A DNA stretch of 64,000 nt from Mycobacterium sp. D16R12 (GTDB taxonomy: Bacteria; Actinomycetota; Actinomycetes; Mycobacteriales; Mycobacteriaceae). The notes under the pieces are model-generated. The model did no database searches and had not been told where the DNA came from. It saw nothing but the letters and a program-made list of their open reading frames with translations. The position numbers were made by a program, and so were the translations under genes. The stretch spans positions 248,001-312,000 of the forward strand of contig NZ_MAFC01000005.1 in assembly GCF_002013465.1 (NCBI RefSeq), in the 5' to 3' direction. Shown here one piece after another: positions 26,059-34,253 of the stretch. How positions within the stretch are numbered: the stretch's first letter is position 1; every line of letters begins with the position of its first letter.

Positions 26059-27585
26059 TTAGTCCTGTACGTAGGACACGACCGTCATCATTCCGGCTTC
26101 GCCGTGATAGATGTTGTGGCAGTGGGTAAGCCACTGCCCGGGATTGTCAGCGTCGAAGTCCACCTCGACGGTCTTCATGGGAGCCACGAGAACCGTGTCC
26201 TTCCGAGCGCGGAAGGCTCCCTTCGCATCTCGGACCGAGAAGGTGTGTCCATGTAGATGCATGGGATGGAACATCATGGAGTCGTTGATGAAACGCAGAC
26301 GGACTCGTTGCCCCTCGCGCACCGGCAGCCCATCGCGCGGGTCATAGGTCTTGCCGTTGATGGTCCACGTGTACTTACCGACCGGGCCGGCCAAGCGCAC
26401 ATCGTGGGTGACATCCGGGTCGCGACGCCCGAGCTGAACCTCGGGGGTGGCGGTCAGCGTCGCGGTATCCAGCGGCACCTGGGCTTTCATCAGCATCGCG
26501 GCGTCTTCTGCGCGCCCGCGCACTGGAGTGTCGCCCGAACGCAGAATCAGTTGCGCGAAGCCGTCTTTCCCCTCGGGCACGGCCACGAGCGGTACCGATG
26601 AACCCGGGATCGTGACCACGGCGTCGACCCGCTCGCCCATGGTGACCAGGACGGTGTCGGCCTTGTAGGGCTGCACCGGGAAGCCATCGGTGTGAGTGAC
26701 CGTCATCGGCACGCCCGGAATGCTGACCCGGAACGCCGTGTCGCCGCCGGCGTTGACGATGCGCAGCCGGACGCGCCGGCCGGTGCGATAGGTGGCGGCC
26801 TGCGGATCGGCGGCCACCCGTCCATTGATCAGATAGTGGGGATACTTCACATCGCCGGCGTCCATACCCAGCGGTGCCGTCGGATCCATCCCCATGCCTC
26901 CCATCGAGTGATCCATCGGCGGCATACCCTTCGCGCGCAGCCCTTCGAGCACCTGATCGGGGTCGGTGCCGGTGCCGTCGATCCAGTCATCGAGGGCGAC
27001 GACCAGTTCCTCGTCATAATCGACACGCTCGTCAGGGTCCTCGATGATGAGCGGCGCGTAGAGCCCTCGATCGATTTGCGTTCCGACATGTGGGTGGAAC
27101 CAGTACGTCCCCGCGTGGGGCACCGCGAACTCGTAGTCGAATACCCCCGTCGGCGGGATCTCCGGCTGGGTGACGCCGGGTACGCCATCCATGTCATTGC
27201 GCAATGCCAGCCCATGCCAATGCACCGTGGTGGGCGCCGGGAGGTTGTTGACTGTTTGCACGCGGAGGATTTCACCCTTGCGCACCCGGATCTCCTGACC
27301 GGGTACCCGCCCTCCGTATGCCCATGTCGACACCCGGGTTCCGGCAAGGTCGAGTTGGGCGGGTCCGGCATTCAGAGCGAACTGTCTGACCTGAGCCCCC
27401 TGTGCCCGTCTTGCCGCCTCCACGGCGGCGACCCGGGCCGAATCAGGGTTAATGCGTTGCGCTATGGCGGCTGCGGGCGAGTTCTTGGTGCAGGACACGA
27501 GAAATCCTGCCGCGGCAACTGTCATGCCCAGGCGGAAGAGCCCGCGGCGGTCAAGCAGTGGTGAATCGCTCGGTGTCATGTTCAT
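26059..27585 (-). CDS. mmcO: multicopper oxidase MmcO, Tat-exported lipoprotein
   Basis: 508 residues. N-terminal DRRGLFRLGMTVAAAGFLVSC has a twin-arginine motif and a lipobox (LVSC). Copper ligands are all present: HWHG, WFHPHVGTQ, HPMHLHGH and THCHNIYHGEAGMM. A Met/His-rich loop (MDHSMGGMGM) may bind Cu(I). MmcO oxidises Cu(I) to less toxic Cu(II) in the periplasm and protects M. tuberculosis from copper. The start (27585, or 27579) lies only 4 bases from a perfect RicR-type box, so repression probably acts at the transcription start. Confidence 0.95.
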   Translation of the reverse strand: MNMTPSDSPLLDRRGLFRLGMTVAAAGFLVSCTKNSPAAAIAQRINPDSARVAAVEAARRAQGAQVRQFALNAGPAQLDLAGTRVSTWAYGGRVPGQEIRVRKGEILRVQTVNNLPAPTTVHWHGLALRNDMDGVPGVTQPEIPPTGVFDYEFAVPHAGTYWFHPHVGTQIDRGLYAPLIIEDPDERVDYDEELVVALDDWIDGTGTDPDQVLEGLRAKGMPPMDHSMGGMGMDPTAPLGMDAGDVKYPHYLINGRVAADPQAATYRTGRRVRLRIVNAGGDTAFRVSIPGVPMTVTHTDGFPVQPYKADTVLVTMGERVDAVVTIPGSSVPLVAVPEGKDGFAQLILRSGDTPVRGRAEDAAMLMKAQVPLDTATLTATPEVQLGRRDPDVTHDVRLAGPVGKYTWTINGKTYDPRDGLPVREGQRVRLRFINDSMMFHPMHLHGHTFSVRDAKGAFRARKDTVLVAPMKTVEVDFDADNPGQWLTHCHNIYHGEAGMMTVVSYVQD

Positions 27586-27589
27586 ATGT

Positions 27590-27606
27590 ATACCCCGTAG
27601 GGGTAT
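27590..27606. promoter_or_regulatory. RicR-type copper operator between mmcO and lpqS-like gene
   Basis: ATACCCCGTAGGGGTAT is a 17-bp near-perfect palindrome with TACCC-N5-GGGTA arms, the box read by the copper-sensing repressor RicR in M. tuberculosis. It serves divergent mmcO and the LpqS-like gene at 27713. Confidence 0.88.
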
Positions 27607-27712
27607 TGAAGGCAATTGCGTGCTACGGTCACGATGTGTTGCCGTCCGATGGCGAACTGCAACCGGTGTGGCGAAGCTGCATCGTGTCGGCCGTTCTTGC
27701 GCGGGCATTGAC

Positions 27713-28117
27713 GTGCTGAGTAGTCGCCGCCACTCGCGATGGATTGCACTGCTCGTCGCGGGCGTGATCGCTGCCCTCCCAGTTCTGCACTGCACGGTGA
27801 TGGCCGACGTCGCGCTCCCGGTCGTCTCGCATCATTCCGCTGCAGCTGCTGTGTCTGGCGCAGTTGAGGACGTGGGGCAGCGTATGGGGCGGGCGGTCGT
27901 GAACTTCTCTGGCCAGATCTTTGACGTGATCGCCGGAAAGATTCGATCCGTCGGTGCATTCCGAATGCTCTGGGCGGCGGCGCTGATCGTGCCCTTGTTC
28001 TTGTCGCTGCACCTTGTGCGGGTGGTGGCTCCCCGGGCGCCACCGCGCCGTCTTGTGTCTTTGGCGGCAGGCAGTGGTCGGGGCCGTCTGCAACAGATTT
28101 GCGTGAGTCGACGCTGA
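27713..28117 (+). CDS. LpqS-like protein, copy a
   Basis: 134 residues. SRRHSRWIALLVAGVIAALPVLHC is a signal-like segment; the mature part carries a His pair (VVSHH), a second hydrophobic stretch (LWAALIVPLFLSLHLVRVV region) and the tail GRGRLQQICVSRR, which matches the end of M. tuberculosis LpqS (FCLARR) and of copy b (LCVIRR). LpqS belongs to the RicR regulon and its biochemical role is unclear. No canonical lipobox is present, since His precedes Cys. GTG 27713 is chosen by alignment with copy b; earlier starts in frame lack support. Confidence 0.75.
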   Translation: MLSSRRHSRWIALLVAGVIAALPVLHCTVMADVALPVVSHHSAAAAVSGAVEDVGQRMGRAVVNFSGQIFDVIAGKIRSVGAFRMLWAAALIVPLFLSLHLVRVVAPRAPPRRLVSLAAGSGRGRLQQICVSRR

Positions 28118-28210
28118 TGAATGCCCTGTGGTGGACATGTCTGTCCGCCGCACACGGCCGTCATTGAAGGCTCGCCACAGCAGTTTGTGGCGCAGACGTT
28201 GGGAATCGTT

Positions 28211-28540
28211 ATGTACGGACGCCTTATCTTCCACCGCCTCGGCGGCCTCTGTGTGGCCGCCGCAGCCGCTGGTGCCTTTATCGCTGTGGGCGCTCCGCGC
28301 GCCGACGCGGGTCCCAGAAACCATGGGAATGCCGACCTCGTCATCACCTCCCTGAAGGCTCGGGGCGACAGGGTTGTCGTCAATCGCCGCGGCAGCGCGC
28401 CGCTGGCCGAGTGTGTCGCGACCTCCGTACGTGAGGGGCGGTCGGAGTATCGCTGGCAGCGCGTTCGGGTGGCCGATCCCACCAGTCCGCTGGTTCAAGT
28501 ACTGGACTATCGGGTCATGCACGTCAGCGTTGAGTGCTGA
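28211..28540 (+). CDS. small secreted two-cysteine protein (paralogue 3, copper locus)
   Basis: 109 residues. Signal peptide RLGGLCVAAAAAGAFIAVGAPRADAG, then ADLVITSLKARGDRVVVNRRGSAPLAECVATSVREG and the end LDYRVMHVSVEC. Same family as 20854 and 21958. It lies between two LpqS-like genes and downstream of a RicR-type box, so copper induction is likely. The two Cys could form a disulfide or bind copper; neither can be shown here. ATG 28211 has GGGAATC upstream. Confidence 0.8.
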   Translation: MYGRLIFHRLGGLCVAAAAAGAFIAVGAPRADAGPRNHGNADLVITSLKARGDRVVVNRRGSAPLAECVATSVREGRSEYRWQRVRVADPTSPLVQVLDYRVMHVSVEC

Positions 28541-28565
28541 CCACAGTTAGATAGCGATCAGGTCA

Positions 28566-28584
28566 CATACCCCATGAGGGTATG
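28566..28584. promoter_or_regulatory. RicR-type copper operator upstream of lpqS-like copy b
   Basis: CATACCCCATGAGGGTATG: perfect 7-bp arms CATACCC/GGGTATG around CATGA, containing TACCC-N5-GGGTA. It ends 23 bases before ATG 28608, a good place for repression of the lpqS-cysK2-MFS genes. Confidence 0.88.
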
Positions 28585-28607
28585 TAAAATCATGCTAACC
28601 TCGCGTC

Positions 28608-29030
28608 ATGCTGACCGGAGGGCGCCGCACGAGTCGCCGTGGTCGGCTGTGGCTTGTCGCGATCCTGGTCGCCATGGTCGCGTGCCTGCCGATCTTGCAC
28701 TGCGCCACTACCGATCGTGGCGGTGCCGATGCGGCGCATCATCAGACATCGCATGCCGCACTCAAGGGGCACGGACCGTCGGCTACGCATGCGCACCTCG
28801 ACAATGCGGTGCATCAGATGGCATGTCGGACCGCGGACGGGCTCATTGCGCTGACCCGGAGCCTCAATCCCTTGCGGATCCTTCTCGTGCTGGCCGCGTT
28901 TGCTCTCGCCACTCTGGTGTTCGAGCCCGTGGCCGCACATCTCTCGCGCGGTCCACCACGCGCCGCCGGCTATCGCGCGGCCCGAACGGGTCGGGACATT
29001 CTCACCAATCTCTGCGTCATTCGGCGCTGA
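28608..29030 (+). CDS. lpqS: LpqS-like protein, copy b
   Basis: 140 residues. Basic N-terminus ([11 protein letters not shown]), hydrophobic [18 protein letters not shown], then a His-rich region ([30 protein letters not shown]) that could bind copper, seen as HHQTSH and [10 protein letters not shown], a second helix ([16 protein letters not shown]) and [15 protein letters not shown]. The tail matches M. tuberculosis LpqS closely (RTGQDLLTRFCLARR as I recall). It sits directly before cysK2 as lpqS does in M. tuberculosis, so this copy is the likely orthologue. Confidence 0.82.
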   Translation: MLTGGRRTSRRGRLWLVAILVAMVACLPILHCATTDRGGADAAHHQTSHAALKGHGPSATHAHLDNAVHQMACRTADGLIALTRSLNPLRILLVLAAFALATLVFEPVAAHLSRGPPRAAGYRAARTGRDILTNLCVIRR

Positions 29031-29122
29031 TCGGCACCTCGGGCAAAGCGGGGTTCCGCCGCGCCCACACGCCGCCATCAGCTTCCCGGCCGCCTCTCGC
29101 GGCCCTCACGCAGGGATTCCCC

Positions 29123-30223
29123 ATGAACAACAGCATTGCTCTGTCATCTCGTCGTAGCTGCACTCACTTGGGTCCTAAGTTCCATGACCCCAACACGCTG
29201 GTGGGCAACACCCCGGTGTTGTGGGTGTCGGAGCCGTTCGCGACGCCCGGCACCGGCTTCTGGGCCAAGCTCGAAGGGCATAACCCCAACGGCATGAAGG
29301 ACCGGCCCGCGCTGCACATGATCGAACAGGCCAGGGCGCGCGGGGAACTCAAGCCCGGCGCCATGGTCGTCGAATCGACCAGTGGAACACTGGGGTTGGG
29401 ACTGGCTCTGGCCGGAATCATCTACCGGCACCCGGTCACCCTTGTCGCCGACCCAGGCCTGGAGCCCATCGTGCGCAGCATGTTGACGGCCTACGGTGCT
29501 CGGGTCGAAATCGTCACAGAACCACATCCGATCGGAGGGTGGCAGCAGGCGCGTAAGGACCGTGTCGCCGAAATACTTGCCGCCGAATCGGATTCATGGT
29601 GCCCCGACCAGTACCAGAACCCCGACAATGTGGACGCCTACCGCGGGCTCGCGGAGGAACTGATCGACCAGCTGGGAACCGTGGACACCCTGGTCTGCTC
29701 GGTGGGAACCGGCGGGCACTCCGCAGGTGTGGGACGTGTTCTGCGGGAACATAATCCGAACCTGCGACTGGTCGGTGTCGACACCATTGGCTCCACGATA
29801 TTCGGGCAGCCGGCCAGCTCGCGGCTGATGCGCGGCCTCGGGTCGAGTATTTATCCGGGCAATGTCGATTACCCCGCATTCGACGAAGCCCATTGGGTCG
29901 CACCGAATGAGGCCGTTTGGGCGGCCCGGACCCTGGCCTCTACCTACCATGCCAGCGGTGGCTGGAGCGTCGGGGCGGTGGCGTTGGTCGCGGGGTGGGT
30001 GGCGCGGACGTCGGCGCCCGAGTCGCGCGTCGCCGCCATCTTCCCCGACGGACCGATGCGCTACCACGGCACGATCTACGATGACGATTACTGCCGTGAC
30101 CACGACCTGTTGGATCGCCCACCGGCGCAGGATCCCGATGTGATCGACGATCCGTCGGATCGGGTGGTAGACCGATGGACCAGGCTGACCCATGTGATCG
30201 ACCCGATAGGACGCCCGGCGTGA
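29123..30223 (+). CDS. cysK2: S-sulfocysteine synthase CysK2
   Basis: 366 residues, fold-type II PLP enzyme. [34 protein letters not shown] with the PLP Lys in [21 protein letters not shown], and [18 protein letters not shown] binding the cofactor phosphate. M. tuberculosis CysK2 makes S-sulfocysteine from O-phosphoserine and thiosulfate, with a suggested signalling or redox role. ATG 29123 chosen; the frame is open upstream within lpqS but lacks similarity. It overlaps the MFS gene by 4 bases (GTGA). Confidence 0.93.
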   Translation: MNNSIALSSRRSCTHLGPKFHDPNTLVGNTPVLWVSEPFATPGTGFWAKLEGHNPNGMKDRPALHMIEQARARGELKPGAMVVESTSGTLGLGLALAGIIYRHPVTLVADPGLEPIVRSMLTAYGARVEIVTEPHPIGGWQQARKDRVAEILAAESDSWCPDQYQNPDNVDAYRGLAEELIDQLGTVDTLVCSVGTGGHSAGVGRVLREHNPNLRLVGVDTIGSTIFGQPASSRLMRGLGSSIYPGNVDYPAFDEAHWVAPNEAVWAARTLASTYHASGGWSVGAVALVAGWVARTSAPESRVAAIFPDGPMRYHGTIYDDDYCRDHDLLDRPPAQDPDVIDDPSDRVVDRWTRLTHVIDPIGRPA

Positions 30224-31488
30224 CCGAGACTTTCCGGCAGTTCCGGTCTTTCGATCGTCCCAGCCAGATCCTGATGGTGAACCAATTCGCCATCAACGTC
30301 GGCTTCTACATGCTGATGCCGTACCTCGCCGGATACCTTGCCGGGCCACTGGGTTTGGCGGCGTGGATGGTGGGGCTGGTACTGGGCGTCCGAAACTTCT
30401 CCCAGCAGGGCATGTTTCTGGTCGGCGGCACTCTGGCCGACAGATTCGGATATAAGCCGCTGATCGTGGCCGGATGTCTTTTGCGCACCGCCGGATTCCT
30501 GATGTTGGCCTTTGTCGGCTCCCTACCGGCAATATTGATCGCCTCGGCGGCAACGGGTTTCGCAGGTGCTCTCTTCAACCCGGCGGTGCGTGCCTACCTG
30601 GCGGCGGATTCGGGGGAGCGTCGGGTGCAGGCGTTCGCGGTCTTCAACGTCTTCTACCAGGCGGGAATCCTCTTCGGCCCGATCGTCGGTCTGGCATTGA
30701 CGGCCTGGGACTTCAGGATCACCTGCGCCGTCGCGGCAGCGGTTTTCGCGGCCCTGACGGTGATCCAGTTGATGGCTCTGCCGCCGAACCGCGTCGAGCA
30801 GGCTGTGGACAGGCAACCTGTGCTTGCCGACTGGCGCTCGGTGGTGTCCAACAAGGCCTTCTTGTTGTTCTCCGGCGCCATGATCGGCTCGTACGTGCTG
30901 ACGTTTCAGGTTTACCTGGCGTTGCCGTTCCAGGCGGCACTGCTGACCAGCGACAAGAAGTCTGAAACGGTTTTGGTGACAAGCATCTTCGTGGTGTCCG
31001 GGTTGGTGGCCATCGCCGGACAGGTGCGGCTCACCGGCTGGTTGTCCGCACGGTTCGGCCCCAGCCGCAGCTTGGTGCTCGGGATGCTGGTCATCGCGGC
31101 GGCCTTTGTGCCGCTGATGCTGCTGCCCACAGCGGCGTCGGCAGGGCAACTCCCGGCGATCGCTGCGCTACTGCTGACGGCGGCCCTGCTGGCGGTGGGC
31201 ACCATCGCGACCTTCCCGTTCGAGATGGACACCGTGGTCAGGTTGGCGCGTAACCGGTTGGTTGCCACTCACTACGGGCTGTACAACACGATCGTCGGTG
31301 TCGGCATTCTGGCGGGGAATCTGCTGACCGGGTCGATATTCGGCTACACCCAGCAGCACGGTAAGCCCGCCTTGCTGTGGGTATCGCTCACCGGTATTGG
31401 ACTGGTGTGTGCCGTGGCATTGTTCGCGTTGAGGCGGGCGGGGCTCCTGGACCGGGGCAGCGAAGTGGCGCCGGCCGCCCGTGCCTGA
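30220..31488 (+). CDS. MFS transporter of the copper regulon (Rv0849-like)
   Basis: 422 residues with 12 hydrophobic helices. Start [40 protein letters not shown] loop motif [15 protein letters not shown] between helices 2 and 3; [13 protein letters not shown] in the central loop. Order lpqS-cysK2-MFS equals M. tuberculosis Rv0847-Rv0849. Substrate unknown; a thiol or metal complex would fit the company. GTG 30220 overlaps the cysK2 TGA. Confidence 0.9.
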   Translation: MTETFRQFRSFDRPSQILMVNQFAINVGFYMLMPYLAGYLAGPLGLAAWMVGLVLGVRNFSQQGMFLVGGTLADRFGYKPLIVAGCLLRTAGFLMLAFVGSLPAILIASAATGFAGALFNPAVRAYLAADSGERRVQAFAVFNVFYQAGILFGPIVGLALTAWDFRITCAVAAAVFAALTVIQLMALPPNRVEQAVDRQPVLADWRSVVSNKAFLLFSGAMIGSYVLTFQVYLALPFQAALLTSDKKSETVLVTSIFVVSGLVAIAGQVRLTGWLSARFGPSRSLVLGMLVIAAAFVPLMLLPTAASAGQLPAIAALLLTAALLAVGTIATFPFEMDTVVRLARNRLVATHYGLYNTIVGVGILAGNLLTGSIFGYTQQHGKPALLWVSLTGIGLVCAVALFALRRAGLLDRGSEVAPAARA

Positions 31489-31504
31489 GTAGTTTGTGGA
31501 GGCC

Positions 31505-33277
31505 ATGACCTCGCCTGCCAAGCCCATCAACCTCGTCAACCTCGAGAACGTTTCGAAGTCATACGGCGTCAAGCCGTTGCTCTCGAATGTGAGCCTGGGG
31601 GTGCAGGCGGGAGACCGCATCGGGGTGGTGGGCCTCAACGGCGGAGGCAAGACCACGCTGCTGGAGGTGCTCGCAGGTGTCGAGCCGGCGGATCAGGGCA
31701 GAGTCAGTCGCACCGGGGACCTGCGTCAAGCCGTCGTCACCCAGCGCGAGGACCTTGTCGGCGACACGGTGTTCGATGTCGTGATCGCGCCGCTGGGCGT
31801 CGCCGAACACGAATGGGCCGGGGATGCGCGGATCCGTTCGATTCTCGACGGGCTCGGAGTGGCGGCCCTTGGCCTCGACAGACGTGTGGACCAGCTCTCC
31901 GGGGGCCAGCGGCGCCGCGTGGGGCTCGCCGCCGCGCTTGTTCGTGATCTGGACCTATTGATTCTTGACGAGCCGACGAACCACCTGGACGTCGAAGGCG
32001 TGCAGTGGCTGGCCGAGCACCTGCTCGCGCGGCGCACCGCGCTGGTGGTCGTGACGCACGATCGGTGGTTCCTGGACACCGTCGCCACCCAAACGTGGGA
32101 GGTCGTCGACGGCGGCGTCGAATCGTACGAAGGCGGATACGCGGACTGGACGTTCGCGCGTGCCGAACGGGGACGGCAGGCCGACGCCGCGGAGGCGCGC
32201 CGCCGCAATCTCGCGCGCAAGGAGCTGGCCTGGTTGCGGCGCGGCCCACCCGCGCGCACATCCAAGCCCCGTTACCGCATCGAGGCGGCGGAAGCCTTGA
32301 TCGCGGATGTGCCGCCGCCGCGAGACTCTGTGGCGCTCAGCGCATTTGCACGTCGACGTCTGGGGCGAATCGTCATCGAGCTTGAGGATGCGACGGTCAC
32401 CACACCCACCGGTGAGGAGCTGGTGAGCGATCTGACCTGGCGCCTGGCCCCGGGCGAGCGCATCGGCCTGGTGGGGGTCAACGGATCCGGGAAGACGACG
32501 CTGTTGCGCGTGCTCGCCGGCGCGGTGCCCTTGGCGGCCGGGAATCGCAAGGAAGGCAAGACGGTCAGCATCGGCTGGCTGCGCCAGGAACTCGACGACC
32601 TGCCGGGGGACATCCGGGTGCTCGATGCGATCGAACAGATCGCTCTGCGGATTGTGCTGGGCGACAAGGAAATGTCGGCTTCGCAGGTCGCCGAGATGCT
32701 CGGGTTCAGCCCGGCGCGTCAACGCACCCCGGTCGGCGACCTCTCCGGAGGTGAGCGTCGCCGGCTGCAGCTCACTCGTGTGCTGATGGCCGAGCCGAAC
32801 GTGCTTCTTCTTGACGAGCCCACCAACGACCTGGACATCGAAACCCTGCAGCAGGTGGAGGATCTGCTGGACGGCTGGGCGGGCACACTGGTCGTGGTCA
32901 GCCACGACCGGTATCTCATCGAGCGGGTCTGTGATTCGACGTGGGCGCTACTCGGCGACGGCAAGCTGACCAACCTGCCCGGAGGCATCGAGGAGTACCT
33001 ACGTCGGCACGCCCAACCGGCCGCCGCTCCTACGAAACTCGTATCGGATCGCGGCCGGGATGGCGCCGCGCTGCGGAACGCGCAGAAGGAGCTCGGCCGG
33101 CTTGAACGGTCCGTCGTGAAGTTGGACGAACGCGAGGCCACGCTGCATGCACGGCTCGCCGAGCACGCCACCGATCCGGACCGGGTGGCGACCCTGACCG
33201 CAGAGCTCAATGCCGTCGTCAACGAAAAGGCCGCGGCCGAGGTGCAGTGGATGGAGCTCGCCGAAGAGCTCGAGTAG
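31505..33277 (+). CDS. ABC-F family ATPase (Uup-like)
   Basis: 590 residues, two ABC domains on one chain and no membrane helices, so a ribosome-acting ABC-F protein and not a transporter. Walker A GLNGGGKTTLLE and GVNGSGKTTLLR; signatures LSGGQRRRVGLA and LSGGERRRLQL; Walker B LLILDEPTNHLD and VLLLDEPTNDLD. A linker (ARAERGRQADAAEARRRNLARKELAWLRRG) and a C-terminal coiled coil (NAQKELGRLERSVVKLDEREATLHARLAEH) resemble Uup. Sixteen bases after the MFS gene. Antibiotic protection versus housekeeping cannot be separated from sequence. Confidence 0.92.
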   Translation: MTSPAKPINLVNLENVSKSYGVKPLLSNVSLGVQAGDRIGVVGLNGGGKTTLLEVLAGVEPADQGRVSRTGDLRQAVVTQREDLVGDTVFDVVIAPLGVAEHEWAGDARIRSILDGLGVAALGLDRRVDQLSGGQRRRVGLAAALVRDLDLLILDEPTNHLDVEGVQWLAEHLLARRTALVVVTHDRWFLDTVATQTWEVVDGGVESYEGGYADWTFARAERGRQADAAEARRRNLARKELAWLRRGPPARTSKPRYRIEAAEALIADVPPPRDSVALSAFARRRLGRIVIELEDATVTTPTGEELVSDLTWRLAPGERIGLVGVNGSGKTTLLRVLAGAVPLAAGNRKEGKTVSIGWLRQELDDLPGDIRVLDAIEQIALRIVLGDKEMSASQVAEMLGFSPARQRTPVGDLSGGERRRLQLTRVLMAEPNVLLLDEPTNDLDIETLQQVEDLLDGWAGTLVVVSHDRYLIERVCDSTWALLGDGKLTNLPGGIEEYLRRHAQPAAAPTKLVSDRGRDGAALRNAQKELGRLERSVVKLDEREATLHARLAEHATDPDRVATLTAELNAVVNEKAAAEVQWMELAEELE

Positions 33278-33314
33278 CTCCGGCTCGGTCCTCAACAAAC
33301 TCGTTCATAAAAAA

Positions 33315-33343
33315 GCGAGGGCAGTCATTTTGACTGCCCTCGC
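33315..33343 (-). terminator. intrinsic terminator of the 41-residue peptide gene
   Basis: Perfect 13-bp stem GCGAGGGCAGTCA / TGACTGCCCTCGC with a TTT loop, flanked on the left by TAAAAAA (33308-33314). Read on the minus strand this is a strong stem followed by a T-run, a textbook intrinsic terminator. On the plus strand it may also end the ABC-F transcript. Confidence 0.9.
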
Positions 33344-33448
33344 CTACAACTTGATGGATGAGTGAGAATCATCCGGGACTGGGCCCGGCATGCGATGCGC
33401 TATGCGCCTCGCCGATGCGTCCCCCCTCTGGGGTTCGCCTACCTGCCG

Positions 33449-33574
33449 TTATACGGCTAGCGGGAACCACTCATCGGTCTGCTCCGAGTTGTCGCCCTCA
33501 ACCAGCATCTCGCCGCTGTAGATGGCTTCGAAGTCGATCTCGATGACCGTGGCACCGAATTCCTCGTTCGTCAT
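33449..33574 (-). CDS. 41-residue acidic peptide, probable leaderless gene
   Basis: MTNEEFGATVIEIDFEAIYS then GEMLVEGDNSEQTDEWFPLAV: 41 residues, 11 Asp/Glu, no Lys, Arg, His or Cys. It is the only sensible ORF in the 415-base gap between ABC-F and doxX (33278-33692). TACTGT, a TANNNT -10 box, lies 7 bases before the ATG, as expected for leaderless transcripts, and a strong terminator follows 105 bases after the stop. Not a known family to me. It could be a small regulator or precursor peptide, but no modification enzyme is nearby. Confidence 0.55.
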   Translation of the reverse strand: MTNEEFGATVIEIDFEAIYSGEMLVEGDNSEQTDEWFPLAV

Positions 33575-33581
33575 GTACTGA

Positions 33582-33587
33582 ACAGTA
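33582..33587 (-). promoter_or_regulatory. -10 box of the 41-residue peptide gene
   Basis: TACTGT on the minus strand (TANNNT form used by mycobacterial SigA promoters), 7 bases before ATG 33574. No clear -35 hexamer; transcript start would fall at or next to the ATG. Confidence 0.4.
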
Positions 33588-33692
33588 GGGGTCACTATTA
33601 AGAAATCATTGAGTCACGAATCGGAAAAGTCTGGCAATTTTCGCTAGACGCATCGACCCAGGTCATAGACCATGACCGGCCTTGCTGAACTC

Positions 33693-34214
33693 TTAAGAAA
33701 GCGGATTTGTGCCCTTGACGAGCACCCAGGCCGCAATAGCGCCCCCGATTCCGGCTATGACCAGCACCGATGAGACGGCTGAGGGCCACTCATCGCGGTC
33801 AAAACGCCCGTCCACAGAGATGCGTCCCGGGCCAAGCAGCAGTACCGCCAGCGCGGCGGCGCCAAGAATAAGGGGGAATTGCAGCGCGGGGCCGGATGGA
33901 AAGAGGTCGTTTCGCACGGAATAGGTCTGGACTGCGGCGTAGAGCATCGAACCCAGCACGGCACTGGCGCCGAAGGGAGTGAGGAGTCCGGCGACCAGCA
34001 TGGCGCCGCCGATGCTGTAGATACCCGCGAGCACGCGTGCCGGCAGATCGGGGTGCCCGACGATCGGAGATGAGCCGAGCTCTGTGAACTGGTCGGAGGC
34101 GAACACGATGTTCAGCCCGTTCCAACACAGCGTCACCCCCACCGCGACACGCAGGATTAAGAGTCCAATATCGTTGCGGGTCAAGGGATCGCTGTACTTG
34201 CTGGTGCTCGGCAC
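33693..34214 (-). CDS. DoxX-family membrane protein
   Basis: 173 residues with four membrane helices: LLILRVAVGVTLCWNGLNIVF, VLAGIYSIGGAMLVAGLLTPFGA, FPLILGAAALAVLLLGPG and VSSVLVIAGIGGAIAAWVL. GG-ML--GL-TP-GA is the DoxX signature. DoxX proteins form membrane oxidoreductase complexes with superoxide dismutase and rhodanese in M. tuberculosis, but this is one of many paralogues. Divergent from the GT39 gene with 39 bases between. Confidence 0.85.
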   Translation of the reverse strand: MPSTSKYSDPLTRNDIGLLILRVAVGVTLCWNGLNIVFASDQFTELGSSPIVGHPDLPARVLAGIYSIGGAMLVAGLLTPFGASAVLGSMLYAAVQTYSVRNDLFPSGPALQFPLILGAAALAVLLLGPGRISVDGRFDRDEWPSAVSSVLVIAGIGGAIAAWVLVKGTNPLS

Positions 34215-34253
34215 GGCGGAAGTCTATGGCATGGGGGCTATGGTGAATCCGCT

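Noticed and set aside
27713..29030. calling the two LpqS-like proteins lipoproteins
   Set aside because: The residue before the candidate Cys is His (LPVLHC, LPILHC), which does not fit a lipobox; membrane or exported location is still likely.
33449..33574. RiPP precursor (lasso-type or similar)
   Set aside because: No cyclase, protease, radical SAM or recognition-element gene lies nearby and no leader motif is recognised.
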